Assembly (NCBI GenBank): GCA_026928325.1
Contig: JAIXKS010000047.1
Coordinates: 1-52,190 of the forward strand
DNA: 52,190 nucleotides
Direction of reading: 5' to 3'
Source: Chitinophagales bacterium
GTDB taxonomy: Bacteria > Bacteroidota > Bacteroidia > Chitinophagales > Saprospiraceae
Position 1 is the first letter of the stretch, and the number at the start of each line of letters is the position of its first letter. Made by a program: the position numbers and the translations under genes. The notes beneath the pieces are model-generated. The model was not told where the DNA came from, did not search any database, and was given only the letters and a program-made list of their open reading frames with translations. Below are positions 1-9,600 of the stretch, piece after piece.

Positions 1-75
1 GGTAAAGTGACTGTTGATTCTTGGATTAGTGGGATTTGTCAATTCGTTGTGGAAAGTGGTAAACCGGTGAAATTG

Positions 76-105
76 TTGAATTGTAGGAACTTCTTAATAT
101 CTTTG
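76..105 (+). promoter_or_regulatory. promoter of recF
   Basis: TTG at 76-78, a 19-base spacer and TATCTTTG at 98-105 match the Bacteroidota -33/-7 consensus (TTG-N19-TAnnTTTG). Transcription would start near 112, about 20 bases before the chosen recF start. Confidence 0.75.
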
Positions 106-132
106 TGGCTTGTAATCATAAAATGAGATTCA

Positions 133-1239
133 TTGATTATTCAAAACCTTAAATTAACGCAGTTTAGAAATTATGAACACGCCCATGTTGCTTTTCATCC
201 GAAAGTCAATGTGTTGACTGGACTGAATGGTATGGGAAAGACAAATGTTCTTGATGCTCTGTATTATTTGTGTTTGGGTAAGAGTTATTTTTCTTCCGGA
301 GATAGAAATGTTATCATGCAAGATAAAGATTTTTTTCGGATTGAATGTGAAGTAGTACGGCAGGATTATCCGGAGCAAATCGTCGTTAAAGTTCAGGCGG
401 GAAGCAAAAAGGAAATCATCGCTTCGGGTAAAAAAGCGGAAACTATCGGTGATCATATCGGACATTATCCTGTAGTCATCATTGCACCCGATGATGTTCA
501 ATACATGCTCGAAGGCAGTGAACAACGGCGTAATTTTCTAAATAATACGATTATACAAACGGATCGAAATTACCTATCTGACATTTTATTGTATAATGCG
601 CTGTTGAAAAGACGCAATGCATTATTGAAAAATTTTCAAGAGCAAAATACTTTTGACAGTTTACTGTTAGAGTCCGTTACTACACCAATGCATGCGCCGG
701 CTGCTAGAATTCATCAACGTCGAAAACAAGAGGTTGAAAAACTGGGGGAGATCTTTGCAGCGACCTATGCCGACATTGCTCAAAGCCAAGAGACATGCAC
801 GCTAATCTATGAAAGCCCTTTGGATAACCACACCTTAGACTATCTAATGGAACGAAATCATGAAAGAGATCGCTACTTGGCAAGGACGACCCAAGGTATT
901 CATAAGGATGATCTCGTCCTGCAGATGAATGGTTTTCCCTTGAAAAACTATGCCTCTCAAGGTCAACTCAAATCCTTCGTTTTGTCATTGAAGATCGCAC
1001 AATTTAAGATGATTGAGAAACATACGGATACAAAACCGATATTATTGCTCGACGATATCTTTGATAAGTTGGATGACCTTAGGGTGCGAAGATTGCTAGA
1101 AATGTTGCTGGATCATGATTTTGGCCAGATTTTTATAACGGATACCAATTCATCGAGGATGAAGGATATTTTAGATAATTTACAAACAGAATTTCTATTG
1201 TTTCATGTATCCAAAGGGGTAATCGGAAGCATGGATTGA
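133..1239 (+). CDS. recF: DNA replication and repair protein RecF
   Basis: RecF is an SMC-like ATPase that binds gapped DNA and helps load RecA through RecOR. At 368 residues it has the usual family length. Walker A is GLNGMGKT (30-37), the signature region reads YASQGQLKSF near 275, and Walker B is ILLLDDIFDKLD from 303. The start is a TTG codon; the nearby ATG at 123 is in another frame, and the promoter at 76-105 leaves only a short leader, so TTG is the best choice. The gene stands alone under its own promoter, with dnaA about 2.7 kb downstream. The family is certain; the exact start is less so. Confidence 0.95.
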   Translation: MIIQNLKLTQFRNYEHAHVAFHPKVNVLTGLNGMGKTNVLDALYYLCLGKSYFSSGDRNVIMQDKDFFRIECEVVRQDYPEQIVVKVQAGSKKEIIASGKKAETIGDHIGHYPVVIIAPDDVQYMLEGSEQRRNFLNNTIIQTDRNYLSDILLYNALLKRRNALLKNFQEQNTFDSLLLESVTTPMHAPAARIHQRRKQEVEKLGEIFAATYADIAQSQETCTLIYESPLDNHTLDYLMERNHERDRYLARTTQGIHKDDLVLQMNGFPLKNYASQGQLKSFVLSLKIAQFKMIEKHTDTKPILLLDDIFDKLDDLRVRRLLEMLLDHDFGQIFITDTNSSRMKDILDNLQTEFLLFHVSKGVIGSMD

Positions 1240-1395
1240 TTGAAATGTTGATTCTTATTGGTGTAAAGGTGTAATTATTATTGTTGTTTTGTGAATTCGT
1301 TAGATTTGTCGAGTTGCTTGAAAGGACCTGTCCTATTTTTTGAAAATCGAAAAGGGCTATTTTTATTATTTAACCGTGAAATATAAATTTTATAA

Positions 1396-1403
1396 TATCT
1401 TTG
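1396..1403 (+). promoter_or_regulatory. promoter -7 box for the 1435 operon
   Basis: An exact TATCTTTG lies 31 bases before the ATG at 1435. No good -33 TTG is visible at the standard distance. It probably drives the three genes 1435-3619, which are nearly contiguous. Confidence 0.65.
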
Positions 1404-1434
1404 CCTTGTTAATTAAAATAGATATCAGAATCAG

Positions 1435-1941
1435 ATGGATGCCTTTTTAGATGTTTTAAAATATACAATTCCAGCCTTAATAGTATTTGCAACCGTATTT
1501 TATTTGTTTAGAAACTTCCTGAATCAACAATACCAAATAGAAGCGTTGAAATTCAGACAAAGTCAAAATAAAGAAGTGCTTCCTTTGCGGTTGCAAGCCT
1601 ATGAAAGATTGATGATGTTTTGCGAAAGGATGAATATAGACAATCTTGCATATCGCTTGTCATCATCTGAGATGACCGTTATGGATTTAAAGCAAGCCAT
1701 GTTGATTGCCATTCAGCAAGAATATGAGCACAATGTCTCTCAACAAGTGTATATCAGTGATAAACTGTGGGAAATCATTCATTTGGTTAAAGAACAAGTT
1801 CAATCTGTTATCTTAGAATCTGACGGTTCGACTGCGGCAGAACTAATCGCAAACGCAAGGATGAAAATGGCCTCGAATAATGTTGACCCGATAGCTTATG
1901 CCAAGGCCGCTATTCGTAACGAAGCACAATTATTAATGTAA
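1435..1941 (+). CDS. small membrane-anchored protein (DUF7935-like)
   Basis: The protein has 168 residues, with one N-terminal membrane segment at about 10-28 (PALIVFATVFYLF) followed by a soluble, mostly helical region rich in charged residues. It resembles a conserved Bacteroidota family of unknown function that I recall as DUF7935; this is recognition by pattern, not a search. The stop codon overlaps the next start by one base (TAATG), so it is co-transcribed and probably translationally coupled with the 5'-nucleotidase-domain lipoprotein. No catalytic motif is visible and no function is proposed. Confidence 0.8.
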   Translation: MDAFLDVLKYTIPALIVFATVFYLFRNFLNQQYQIEALKFRQSQNKEVLPLRLQAYERLMMFCERMNIDNLAYRLSSSEMTVMDLKQAMLIAIQQEYEHNVSQQVYISDKLWEIIHLVKEQVQSVILESDGSTAAELIANARMKMASNNVDPIAYAKAAIRNEAQLLM

Positions 1942-2693
1942 TGAAAAGTTTGATGAAAATAAGGTTGGTTTGGCTTCTAGGCTTGATGATGGGTTTTGGC
2001 TGTGGCAAAGTTTACCATGTGGCGGACGTGCAGACAAAAAACTATCGAATCGAACGAGCTTCATATCCCGTCGATGTTAAGGTGGCAGCCATGTTGGAAC
2101 CCTATCGATTAAAACTCGAAGAAACCATGAATGAGGTTATAGGATATAATGACTTCGAAATGGTTAAGGCCAAGCCATGGTCAGGTTTGACCAATTGGTT
2201 TACGGATGTAGTATTTGACGAAACTCAAAAAATGGTTGCAGAACCGCTTGATTTTGCGATTCAAAATTATGGAGGTATTCGGTTGAACTCCGTAGGCGCT
2301 GGAGAGATAACAGTAGGAAAAATTTATGAAATTATGCCCTTTGACAATATTGCCTATATCATGGAATTGAAAGGAAGCGTCGTTCATGCATTGTTCGATA
2401 GGATAGCAGAATCCGGAGGATGGCCGGTTAGCAAAAATGTATATTTTGAAATTGCTTATGGCAAAGCCAAAAATATTAAAATCAAGGGAGAACCCTTGCA
2501 AGAAGATAAAATTTATTACGCTGTGATACCGGATTATGTCGCCATTGGTGGCGAAAATATGGATATGTTGAAAGATTGTAAAATACACAATACAGAAGCC
2601 TTCATTCGGGATTTGATGATAAATCATCTACGCGAACAATACGGTCGTGGTATGCATATTCAACCCGATTTAAAAGCCAGAATTATAGAATAA
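1941..2693 (+). CDS. 5'-nucleotidase C-terminal domain lipoprotein
   Basis: The 250-residue protein starts with a lipoprotein signal (lipobox around GFGC, residues 18-21), so it is probably an envelope lipoprotein. The rest matches the C-terminal substrate-binding domain of UshA/5'-nucleotidases: the region containing FAIQNYGGIRLN, GEITVGKIYEIMPFDN and the later VIPDYVAIGGENMDML are characteristic. It has no metallophosphatase domain of its own; that domain is encoded by the next gene, two bases downstream. The two proteins together would rebuild one bipartite nucleotidase that releases nucleosides or phosphate from nucleotides outside the cytoplasm. The order is reversed relative to the fused enzyme. 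Partnership is inference from adjacency. Confidence 0.88.
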   Translation: MKSLMKIRLVWLLGLMMGFGCGKVYHVADVQTKNYRIERASYPVDVKVAAMLEPYRLKLEETMNEVIGYNDFEMVKAKPWSGLTNWFTDVVFDETQKMVAEPLDFAIQNYGGIRLNSVGAGEITVGKIYEIMPFDNIAYIMELKGSVVHALFDRIAESGGWPVSKNVYFEIAYGKAKNIKIKGEPLQEDKIYYAVIPDYVAIGGENMDMLKDCKIHNTEAFIRDLMINHLREQYGRGMHIQPDLKARIIE

Positions 2694-2695
2694 TC

Positions 2696-3619
2696 ATGAA
2701 AAGAAGAGATTTCCTTAAAAATGCAGCCTATACGGGAGTTTTATTGACCTCTGGAGCTTTTCCGTTATTAGCGGATAGTGCTGATCCAAATCTGACAAAA
2801 TTGACTATCCTTCATACCAATGACGTTCATAGTCGAATGGATCCTTTCCCGATGGATGGCAGTAGAAATCAGGGTTTGGGCGGAGTAGCAAAAAGAGCTA
2901 CCTTGATCAAGCGCGTGCGCAAAGAGCAAAAAAATGTCCTATTATTAGATGCGGGAGATTATTTTCAAGGAACACCCTATTATAATTTTTTTGGAGGAGA
3001 AATCGAGATCAAGATGATGTCAGAATTGGGTTACGATGCTTCTACTTTAGGAAATCACGATTTTGATGGCGGTATGGATGGCTTAGAAAGACAGTTAAAA
3101 CACGCCAACTTTCCGATTATCATCTCCAACTACGATTTTAATGATACCATCATGCAAGGTAAAACCAAACCCTACACCATCTTTAAAAAGGATGGCATTA
3201 AAATTGGCGTTTTTGGATTAGGTATCGAATTGGAAGGGCTTGTGATGAAGGCGAATTATTTGAGTACGCGCTATCTGGATCCTGTAGTCGAAGGTCAAAA
3301 ATGGGCTACCTTTCTAAAGCATGAAGAAAAATGTGATTATGTCATTTGCCTATCTCACCTAGGTTATAAATATCAAAAGGAATCCACCAAAATATCAGAC
3401 GTTATCTTGGCTCAACAGACCAAGGATATAGACTTAATCATCGGTGGGCACACACATACTTTTTTGAATCAGCCAGAGCGTCTGCCTAATATGGAAGGGA
3501 GACCCGTTATCATCAATCAAGTTGGTTGGGCAGGCATCGTTTTAGGGCGAATCGATGTGGTGTTTGAACGCAATAAAAAGGGTACTTGTGTGAGCTGTAA
3601 AAATCTATTAGTAGGGTGA
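2696..3619 (+). CDS. Tat-exported metallophosphatase (5'-nucleotidase N-terminal domain)
   Basis: The 307-residue protein carries a Tat-type signal (MKRRDFLKNAAYTG). The calcineurin-like metallophosphatase motifs are all present: LHTNDVHSR (metal ligands D and H), LLLDAGDYFQG, TLGNHDFDGG, CLSHLG, and IIGGHTHTF near the C-terminus. This is the catalytic half of a UshA-like 5'-nucleotidase and lacks the C-terminal domain, which is encoded immediately upstream. It ends the operon that starts at 1435. Tat export fits folding with metal before export. Substrate (nucleotides, UDP-sugars or other phosphoesters) cannot be fixed from sequence. Confidence 0.9.
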   Translation: MKRRDFLKNAAYTGVLLTSGAFPLLADSADPNLTKLTILHTNDVHSRMDPFPMDGSRNQGLGGVAKRATLIKRVRKEQKNVLLLDAGDYFQGTPYYNFFGGEIEIKMMSELGYDASTLGNHDFDGGMDGLERQLKHANFPIIISNYDFNDTIMQGKTKPYTIFKKDGIKIGVFGLGIELEGLVMKANYLSTRYLDPVVEGQKWATFLKHEEKCDYVICLSHLGYKYQKESTKISDVILAQQTKDIDLIIGGHTHTFLNQPERLPNMEGRPVIINQVGWAGIVLGRIDVVFERNKKGTCVSCKNLLVG

Positions 3620-3934
3620 TAGAAAAAAAATGGAATTATCAATCACTTATTTATTAAGACATTTATAATATGTTATTATTGATAATTATAGGAAATTACA
3701 AATTACTAAACAAGTAATATAAATAATTGAAAATGAGTTATTTATTATGAAAATAAATATATGAATTTTATTTGCAATAAGTTTTTTTTCTTTTAAAAAA
3801 AGCCGCACTTTTGCCCTAATCCCGGAATTAAGATCCTAAGTAGAAACAGAGATTTTTGAGGAAATTCAAAAGCCGATTACACTTTTGAACGGTAAAAGGA
3901 ACATAATTTTAAAACATATATATTAAATTTTGGA
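3620..3934 (+). promoter_or_regulatory. AT-rich dnaA upstream region with probable promoter
   Basis: This 315-base gap is strongly AT-rich from about 3640 to 3800. CACTTTTG at 3806-3813 is a 7/8 match to TAnnTTTG and is the best promoter candidate, giving a leader of about 115 bases. I found no TTATNCACA DnaA box here, so I do not call an origin of replication. Confidence 0.45.
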
Positions 3935-5341
3935 ATGGTAAAGAATCATATACTTGTATGGAATAACTGTCTCAATGTAATAAGAAAAAGTATAGATTCT
4001 AAGCTCTTTAAGACATGGTTTGAACCCATAACGCCTGTTAGATTAGAAGGAGATGCATTGACAATTCAGGTTCCCAACAAGTTTTTTTATGAAATGTTGG
4101 AGGAACATTATGTTGACGTATTAAAAAAGGCAGTCATAACCGAACTTGGAGTAAAAGGTAGCTTAGAATACCAGATTATGGTTGAAAATCATCGACAAAT
4201 CGGTGGTCATGGTGTACCTGAACAACCAAAATCTACGCTAAAAAAGGAAGATGTCAAAATGATAAACCCTTTTGTCATTCCTGGCATTCGAAAAATAAAA
4301 GTGGATACGCAGCTTAACCCAAATTATACCTTTGAGTCTTTTGTCATGGGTGAATGCAACCGCTTCCCGGGTTCGGCTGGTATGGCGATTGGCAAAAAGC
4401 CAGGAGGTACAGCATTTAATCCATTAGTTATCTATGGCGATGTGGGTTTAGGTAAAACACATTTGGCGCAAGCGATAGGGAATGAAGTAATTCATCATAA
4501 TAGTGACAAACAAGTCCTATACCTCACTACAGAGAAGTTTACTAGCCAAGTGATTCAAGCCGTTAAAAATAATAATGTGGATGATTTTATGCATTTCTAT
4601 CAGATGATAGATGTATTGATCGTCGATGATATTCAGTTTTTAGCCAATAGACCAAAAACCCAAGAGATATTCTTTAATATTTTCAATCAACTCCACCAAA
4701 CAGGAAAGCAGATTATCTTGACTTCGGATAGATCTCCAAAGGACTTGATTGATGTGGACGAAAGGCTCATATCCAGATTTAAATGGGGGCTTGTTGCTGA
4801 TTTGAAAGTTCCTGATTTTGAAACTAGAATTCGAATACTCGATAAGAAATTAGAGAAGGAAACCTTGGTATTAACCCAAGAAATAAAGGAGTACATCTGT
4901 ACCCACATTAAAAATAATATCCGAGAAATCGAAGGTGTTGTTATTTCGTTGGTAGCACAATCTACACTAAATAAAACAGAAATTGATATGAAATTAGTGA
5001 AAAACATCGTCAAGCAATTTGTTAGCCCGGTCGATAAGGAAGTTTCTGTTGAAAATATAAAAGCTTTGGTTGCTACACATTTTAATATTCCAGTAGAAAC
5101 TCTTCAATCTAAAACTCGGTTGCGCGATATCGTAGTGGCAAGACAGCTTTCTATGTATTTAGCTAAAAATTATACCAATAACTCCTTGAAATCCATAGGA
5201 GCATCTTTCGGCGGCAGAGACCATAGTACAGTTTTACACTCGCTCAAAACCGTTAGAGATATGATGGATACGGATCAGTCTTTCAAGGAAAAGGTCAATT
5301 ATTTAGTAAAAAAAGTTCAAACAACTTTAGTAAATGGATAA
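3935..5341 (+). CDS. dnaA: chromosomal replication initiator protein DnaA
   Basis: The 468-residue protein has the standard four-domain layout. Domain I is at about 1-85, then a variable linker, then the AAA+ domain with Walker A GDVGLGKT (168-175) and Walker B VLIVDDIQFL (near 225-234). The C-terminal DNA-binding domain carries the DnaA-box recognition signature GGRDHSTVLHS from residue 426. It opens the origin and initiates replication in an ATP-dependent way. It lies alone between an AT-rich upstream region and a thioredoxin-like gene that has its own promoter. Length and motifs are complete, with no sign of truncation. Confidence 0.98.
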   Translation: MVKNHILVWNNCLNVIRKSIDSKLFKTWFEPITPVRLEGDALTIQVPNKFFYEMLEEHYVDVLKKAVITELGVKGSLEYQIMVENHRQIGGHGVPEQPKSTLKKEDVKMINPFVIPGIRKIKVDTQLNPNYTFESFVMGECNRFPGSAGMAIGKKPGGTAFNPLVIYGDVGLGKTHLAQAIGNEVIHHNSDKQVLYLTTEKFTSQVIQAVKNNNVDDFMHFYQMIDVLIVDDIQFLANRPKTQEIFFNIFNQLHQTGKQIILTSDRSPKDLIDVDERLISRFKWGLVADLKVPDFETRIRILDKKLEKETLVLTQEIKEYICTHIKNNIREIEGVVISLVAQSTLNKTEIDMKLVKNIVKQFVSPVDKEVSVENIKALVATHFNIPVETLQSKTRLRDIVVARQLSMYLAKNYTNNSLKSIGASFGGRDHSTVLHSLKTVRDMMDTDQSFKEKVNYLVKKVQTTLVNG

Positions 5342-5360
5342 AGGAATACATTAATATTTT

Positions 5361-5368
5361 TATCTTTG
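5361..5368 (+). promoter_or_regulatory. promoter -7 box of the thioredoxin-like gene
   Basis: Exact TATCTTTG, 18 bases before the ATG at 5386. It overlaps the in-frame GTG at 5368, which therefore cannot be the translation start. Confidence 0.7.
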
Positions 5369-5385
5369 TGGCTTCTTTGAATTCA

Positions 5386-5856
5386 ATGGCTAAATACGGT
5401 ATTATATTCATGATAGTTTTATGTGGACTATCTAGTTGTAATCAGAAGATAGAAAAAGCTGTATTACAATGGATTACTATCGAAGAAGCCAGTAAAATAG
5501 CGGAAGGAAACAACAAAAAGAAGTTTTTGATTGATGTATATACAGATTGGTGCGGCTGGTGTAAAGTGATGGATGAAAAGACATTTACAGATCCACAAGT
5601 GATTAGTTATCTAAATGAAAACTTCTATGTGGTGAAGTTTAATGCCGAACAAAAAGAAACAGTAGTTTACAAAGGTAAACGCTATGAATGGCAAGATGAG
5701 GGCAGAAGCGGATACAATGCGTTGAGTTACGAATTGTTAAATGGAAGAATGAGTTATCCTTCTCTTGTCTATATGAACGCAAAATTAGAACCTATAAGGA
5801 TTTCGCCCGGATATAAAGAACCCGGGAGATTGTTATTAGAATTGGAGTCCTTATAA
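5386..5856 (+). CDS. thioredoxin-like lipoprotein
   Basis: From the ATG at 5386 the protein has 156 residues. It begins with a lipoprotein signal (lipobox near GLSSC), so it sits on the periplasmic side of a membrane. A thioredoxin fold follows, with DVYTDWCGWCKVMDEKTF containing the redox pair CGWC, then the DSBD/DUF255-type continuation FTDPQVISYLNENFYVVKFNAE and a conserved cis-proline in MSYPSLVYM. Such proteins reduce or isomerise disulfides in the envelope, often linked with c-type cytochrome or oxidative-stress work; the exact partner is unknown. An upstream in-frame GTG at 5368 lies inside the promoter and is rejected. It is followed by the tRNA cluster. Confidence 0.88.
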   Translation: MAKYGIIFMIVLCGLSSCNQKIEKAVLQWITIEEASKIAEGNNKKKFLIDVYTDWCGWCKVMDEKTFTDPQVISYLNENFYVVKFNAEQKETVVYKGKRYEWQDEGRSGYNALSYELLNGRMSYPSLVYMNAKLEPIRISPGYKEPGRLLLELESL

Positions 5857-5864
5857 TATATTTT

Positions 5865-5939
5865 GGGGTATTAGCTCAGTTGGTTTAGAGCACTACCTTG
5901 ACAGGGTAGGGGTCACTGGTTCGAGTCCAGTATATCCCA
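5865..5939 (+). tRNA. tRNA-Val(GAC)
   Basis: A complete cloverleaf of 75 bases: acceptor GGGGTAT pairs with ATATCCC, the anticodon stem CTACC/GGTAG encloses TTGACAG (anticodon GAC), and the T-arm contains TTCGAGT. Discriminator A; CCA is not encoded. Confidence 0.95.
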
Positions 5940-5947
5940 CAAAAAAA

Positions 5948-5979
5948 AATCACAAAATTTATAAAAAATTTGTGTGATT
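5948..5979. terminator. long AT-rich hairpin after tRNA-Val
   Basis: Inverted repeat AATCACAAAATTT / AAATTTGTGTGATT with a short loop. It ends tRNA-Val transcription plausibly, but no T-tract follows on the plus strand (the A-tract is upstream), so its polarity is uncertain. Confidence 0.4.
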
Positions 5980-5981
5980 GC

Positions 5982-6011
5982 TTGTAAAGATTAATAATAG
6001 TCATATCTTTG
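5982..6011 (+). promoter_or_regulatory. promoter of tRNA-Ser and tRNA-Pro
   Basis: TTG at 5982-5984, a 19-base spacer and TATCTTTG at 6004-6011 give a full match to the Bacteroidota promoter. It probably drives both tRNA-Ser and tRNA-Pro to the terminator at 6313. Confidence 0.75.
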
Positions 6012-6079
6012 CATCGCTTTTAAAGAAGGCATGAAAATCATAAAGATTGATTTTCTTTTTTAAGTGCAATTTATACCAC

Positions 6080-6166
6080 GGTGGGGTGGGTGAGTGGCTT
6101 AAACCAACAGTTTGCTAAACTGTCGTACTGGAAACGGTACCGGGGGTTCGAATCCCCCCCCCACCG
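6080..6166 (+). tRNA. tRNA-Ser(GCT)
   Basis: An 87-base class II tRNA: acceptor GGTGGGG pairs with CCCCACC, discriminator G. The anticodon loop TTGCTAA gives GCT (serine, AGC/AGU codons). A long variable arm and GGGGGTTCGAATCCCCC T-arm are present. CCA is not encoded. Confidence 0.95.
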
Positions 6167-6232
6167 CTTTCGGTATTTATAATAAAAATTTTTTAAATAC
6201 AATACATCAGAAAAAGTATTTAAAAATGTTTT

Positions 6233-6307
6233 CGGGGCGTAGCGCAGTCCGGTTAGCGCACCTGGTTTGGGACCAGGGGGTCGCAGGTTCGAATCCTGCC
6301 GCCCCGA
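6233..6307 (+). tRNA. tRNA-Pro(TGG)
   Basis: A 75-base cloverleaf: acceptor CGGGGCG pairs with CGCCCCG, discriminator A. The anticodon stem CCTGG/CCAGG encloses TTTGGGA (anticodon TGG). CCA is not encoded. Confidence 0.95.
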
Positions 6308-6312
6308 CATTA

Positions 6313-6339
6313 GGGAAGTCATTTTGGCTTCCCTTTTTT
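6313..6339 (+). terminator. Rho-independent terminator after tRNA-Pro
   Basis: Stem GGGAAG / CTTCCC with a 9-base loop, followed directly by six T residues (6334-6339). It closes the tRNA transcription unit. Confidence 0.85.
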
Positions 6340-6417
6340 GTGTGCCTATATGTTGAGATTATCTCGCATTATGGATCAAGGATTTGAATGTATCTTCAAT
6401 TCTAATTCAAAATCCTA

Positions 6418-6524
6418 GTGCTCTGTCTATAAAAAGACTTAAATCATAATGGAAGTTATTTTTTTAACGATGAGATTTGAAAATAGAACGACATTTCATT
6501 AAGATTCTTTTGTTGACAGCGCAC
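6418..6524 (+). mobile_element. MITE-like element, copy A (short form)
   Basis: A 107-base element with terminal inverted repeats GTGCTCTGTC...GACAGCGCAC. It matches copy B (10065-10171) at 99 of 107 positions by eye. No coding capacity. It sits between the tRNA terminator and the 3' end of the tricorn-like gene. Confidence 0.8.
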
Positions 6525-6608
6525 AAGATTGTAGGGATAGGACGATCCGCCATAACGAATGCCAGGTTTTAGATAAAATCCTATTTACATTATTATGGCC
6601 ACAGAAAC

Positions 6609-6675
6609 AATAAGTCTTGAAAAACGACTGACTTGACACTTTTTGGCTCGTAATAGCGTTTCTATTGCTTAATTT
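6609..6675 (+). repeat. second repeat family, copy 1
   Basis: Starts AATAAGTCTTGAAAAACG and contains TTTTGGCTCGTAATAG. It aligns with 34018-34088 and more weakly with 28704-28764. It overlaps the last codons and stop of the tricorn-like gene. Similarity was judged by eye. Confidence 0.4.
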
Positions 6676-9600
6676 GCATCAAAATCTCCTCGACTGCATT
6701 TTTGAGCTGTGGGTCTTGATCTTCTAGCAAATCTTTAAAAGTATTTTTGATGTATATGTCTGGCTTGATACCCGTTTTTTCAAGGTCTATCCCATCAAGT
6801 GTATATACACCCCAAGCAGGAAGTCGGTAGGAAGATCCATCAACCAATCTTTTTGCTGATGTAAATATAATCCATCGATAGGTTTCCGTACCTATAACTT
6901 TACCCAACTTGAGTGCCTTAAATCCAGCTGCGGTCACTTCTGCATCGCTAAGGGAATATTGGTTGATTATTAGGACGATAGGCTTGGATGCTGGTGCGAA
7001 ATTGGGTTGTAAGGTAAATGCGCCTTCTCGGTATTTCCACTGAAGATATGGTCTTTGCGCTAAGAAATTGAGTACCTTGTCGTGCACATTTCCGCCAGTA
7101 TTGTATCGTAGATCCAAGATTAGTCCTTTCTTTTTGGATTCTTGTTCGACCATGTCTAATAGAAATTGATCCAAGGAACCAAGTCCCATATTTTTCATAT
7201 AAACGTAGGCAATGGTGTTATTACTCCATTCATCCACATGCTGCCGATTGGTAAAAATCCAATCGTCATACAACAAGGTTTTGTGCGCACCCATATCATA
7301 GGGATGGATAAGGGTTTTGATGATTTGTCCCTTTCTTTCAAATTCGAGGGTCATTTCAGACATAAATCGCGGTGAGGTAAACAACGCATACCGATTGGTT
7401 TGCTTGGTTATTTTTTTACCATTGACAGATATGAGTTTATCTCCGGGTTTTATGTCTATGTTTTTATGATAAGCTGGAGATTTTCGCAATATTTTATCTA
7501 CGATATAAGGGTTATCTTCTTTAAATAGGATGCCAGTTTCGTGGGTGATATAAGAAAGTGGCTTCGACTCTTCATTACCATTAGAGTTGAACCCAAGATG
7601 TGAGGCATTGAGTTCGCCGAGCATATCATTAAGTAAGGTTCTAAAGTCAGATCGATTGGTTATACCCGGAAGAAAGGCTGCATATTTATTTTTTATAGCT
7701 ACCCAATTTTTACCGTGAAATTGGGTGTCATAGAAGTTTTCTTCTACACCGGCCCAAGTCTCATAAAACATTTGTTGAAACTCGTCATTCAAGTTTTTTT
7801 CAAAATTGTATTGAATCTGTATTTTTTCGGCTTGTGTTTTTTCGCCTTCTAATTTATATAGGTGATTATTGCTCAAAAAGTAAATGTCTTTTTTGTTCTG
7901 GACGAAAAGATCCGCCCTTTTTGAAAAAATACGAGTAGTAGCTGGTTTTTCAAATTGCTCAAAAACAGTTCTGTAGAGTTGAACGGTGTCACTATTTTGT
8001 CGTGCATTAAAAAACAGTAAGTTTTTGTCATTGGTAGCGAAAACTTGTGGATCAAATTGGAAGCCATACCGATCTGTTATCCGTTCTATTCTTTCCAACA
8101 TGCCTACTGGGTTGATGGAAATATCGATAGCTGCTTTCTTTTTATTTGCGGCCTTGTCTGACGAAGCATCGCTTTTTGCCTCTTTCGCTTCTGCTTCTTC
8201 CGTAAACAACTTGTCAAATTCTGATGATTTATAGGGTTGGTCAAACCAGTCAAGTGCCATTCGAAATATGTTGGATTGTTGATTGCCCAACGGATAGCTT
8301 GGGCTAGTTCTGTCACTTGAAAAGTAAATATATTTTCCATCTGGAGACCAAACCGGATCATTTTCCGATATGTCAGTATGGGTTAGGTTTATCGTTTTGT
8401 TATGCTTGATATCATGAATAAAGATATCTTTTTCAAAATTTCTTCGAGCTGAAAATAATACGTAATTATCATCTGGAGAGAAGGATGGTATAGAATTTTG
8501 AAACGCCCATATTTCATCCTGAACGATTGTTTTTGAAGTCATTTGTTCTAGATCCAAAATACGGACTTCATCTCTTCCACTATGATAGACTGCGGCAGTG
8601 TAGGCTGTATTAATCGTAATATCTCTATTGTTGCGCAATTCTGAAGTATGTTGTTTGGGTTGACCTTTGCCATCAGCCACCATAGAAAACCAGTTTTGGT
8701 AGCCCTGCCACGTTTGATTATAAAGGATAGTCTTGTTGTCTTTGAGCCATTTTACTTCCATAGCTCTTTCAGTGCCATCGGTAATCTGACGGGTAAATTT
8801 CCCTTTGATATCTGAAACAAAGATAATTCCACGGCTTACGAAAGCAATCTTCTTTCCGTCGGGAGAGATGTCGAAATAACTAATTTCACCGGTTGTATCA
8901 TAATGTTTGGCTTTTGATAATAATTGATTTTTAGCTATTTTTATCGAAATTGGCCTACTTTGGTTGGCATATACATCGTAGATATATATCTGATAATCCT
9001 TGACAAATACGACTTTATTCCCTTGTGCAGCCACAAAAGGATGCTTGATCGAAGCGTCAAAGTGCGTCAAAGCTTGTTTTTGATTTTGTTGAATTCGGTA
9101 TAGATTGTATTCTCCATTTTCTTCATCAGAAACAAAATAAATATTTCCGTTTATATCCGTCGAAGGATGAAAATCTTCACCGAGATAGTTGGTGTATTGC
9201 TTAAACGTTTTAGTCTTTGGATTGTAGGCTAGTAAGTCTGAATTATTTTCACCTTTGTAGTATTTTCTATAAAGTTGCCAAGCACCTTCTGAGGAATTGG
9301 TGAAAATGTAAGAACCATCCGGACTTTGGGTAATACCAACGGTAGTGTTGAAATAATTTTTAAAAAGACGCACGGGTGTATCTCCGGATATTTTTACACT
9401 ATAACTAGCAAATCCATTGCTTCGATCAGATGTAAATAATACGGTATTGCTATCCCAACACCAATTTTCCATTTCGTCTTTGCCGGTATGATAGGTCAAT
9501 TGTTGGATGGTGCCGCCCTCGAGCGACATGACAAAGACGTCAAAATTGCCATATTGATTTGAACTAAAGGCCAACCATTTTCCATCAGGTGATACTCGCG

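Noticed and set aside
3620-3934. Origin of replication upstream of dnaA
   Set aside because: The gap is AT-rich but I found no TTATNCACA-type box cluster, and the origin often lies elsewhere in Bacteroidota.
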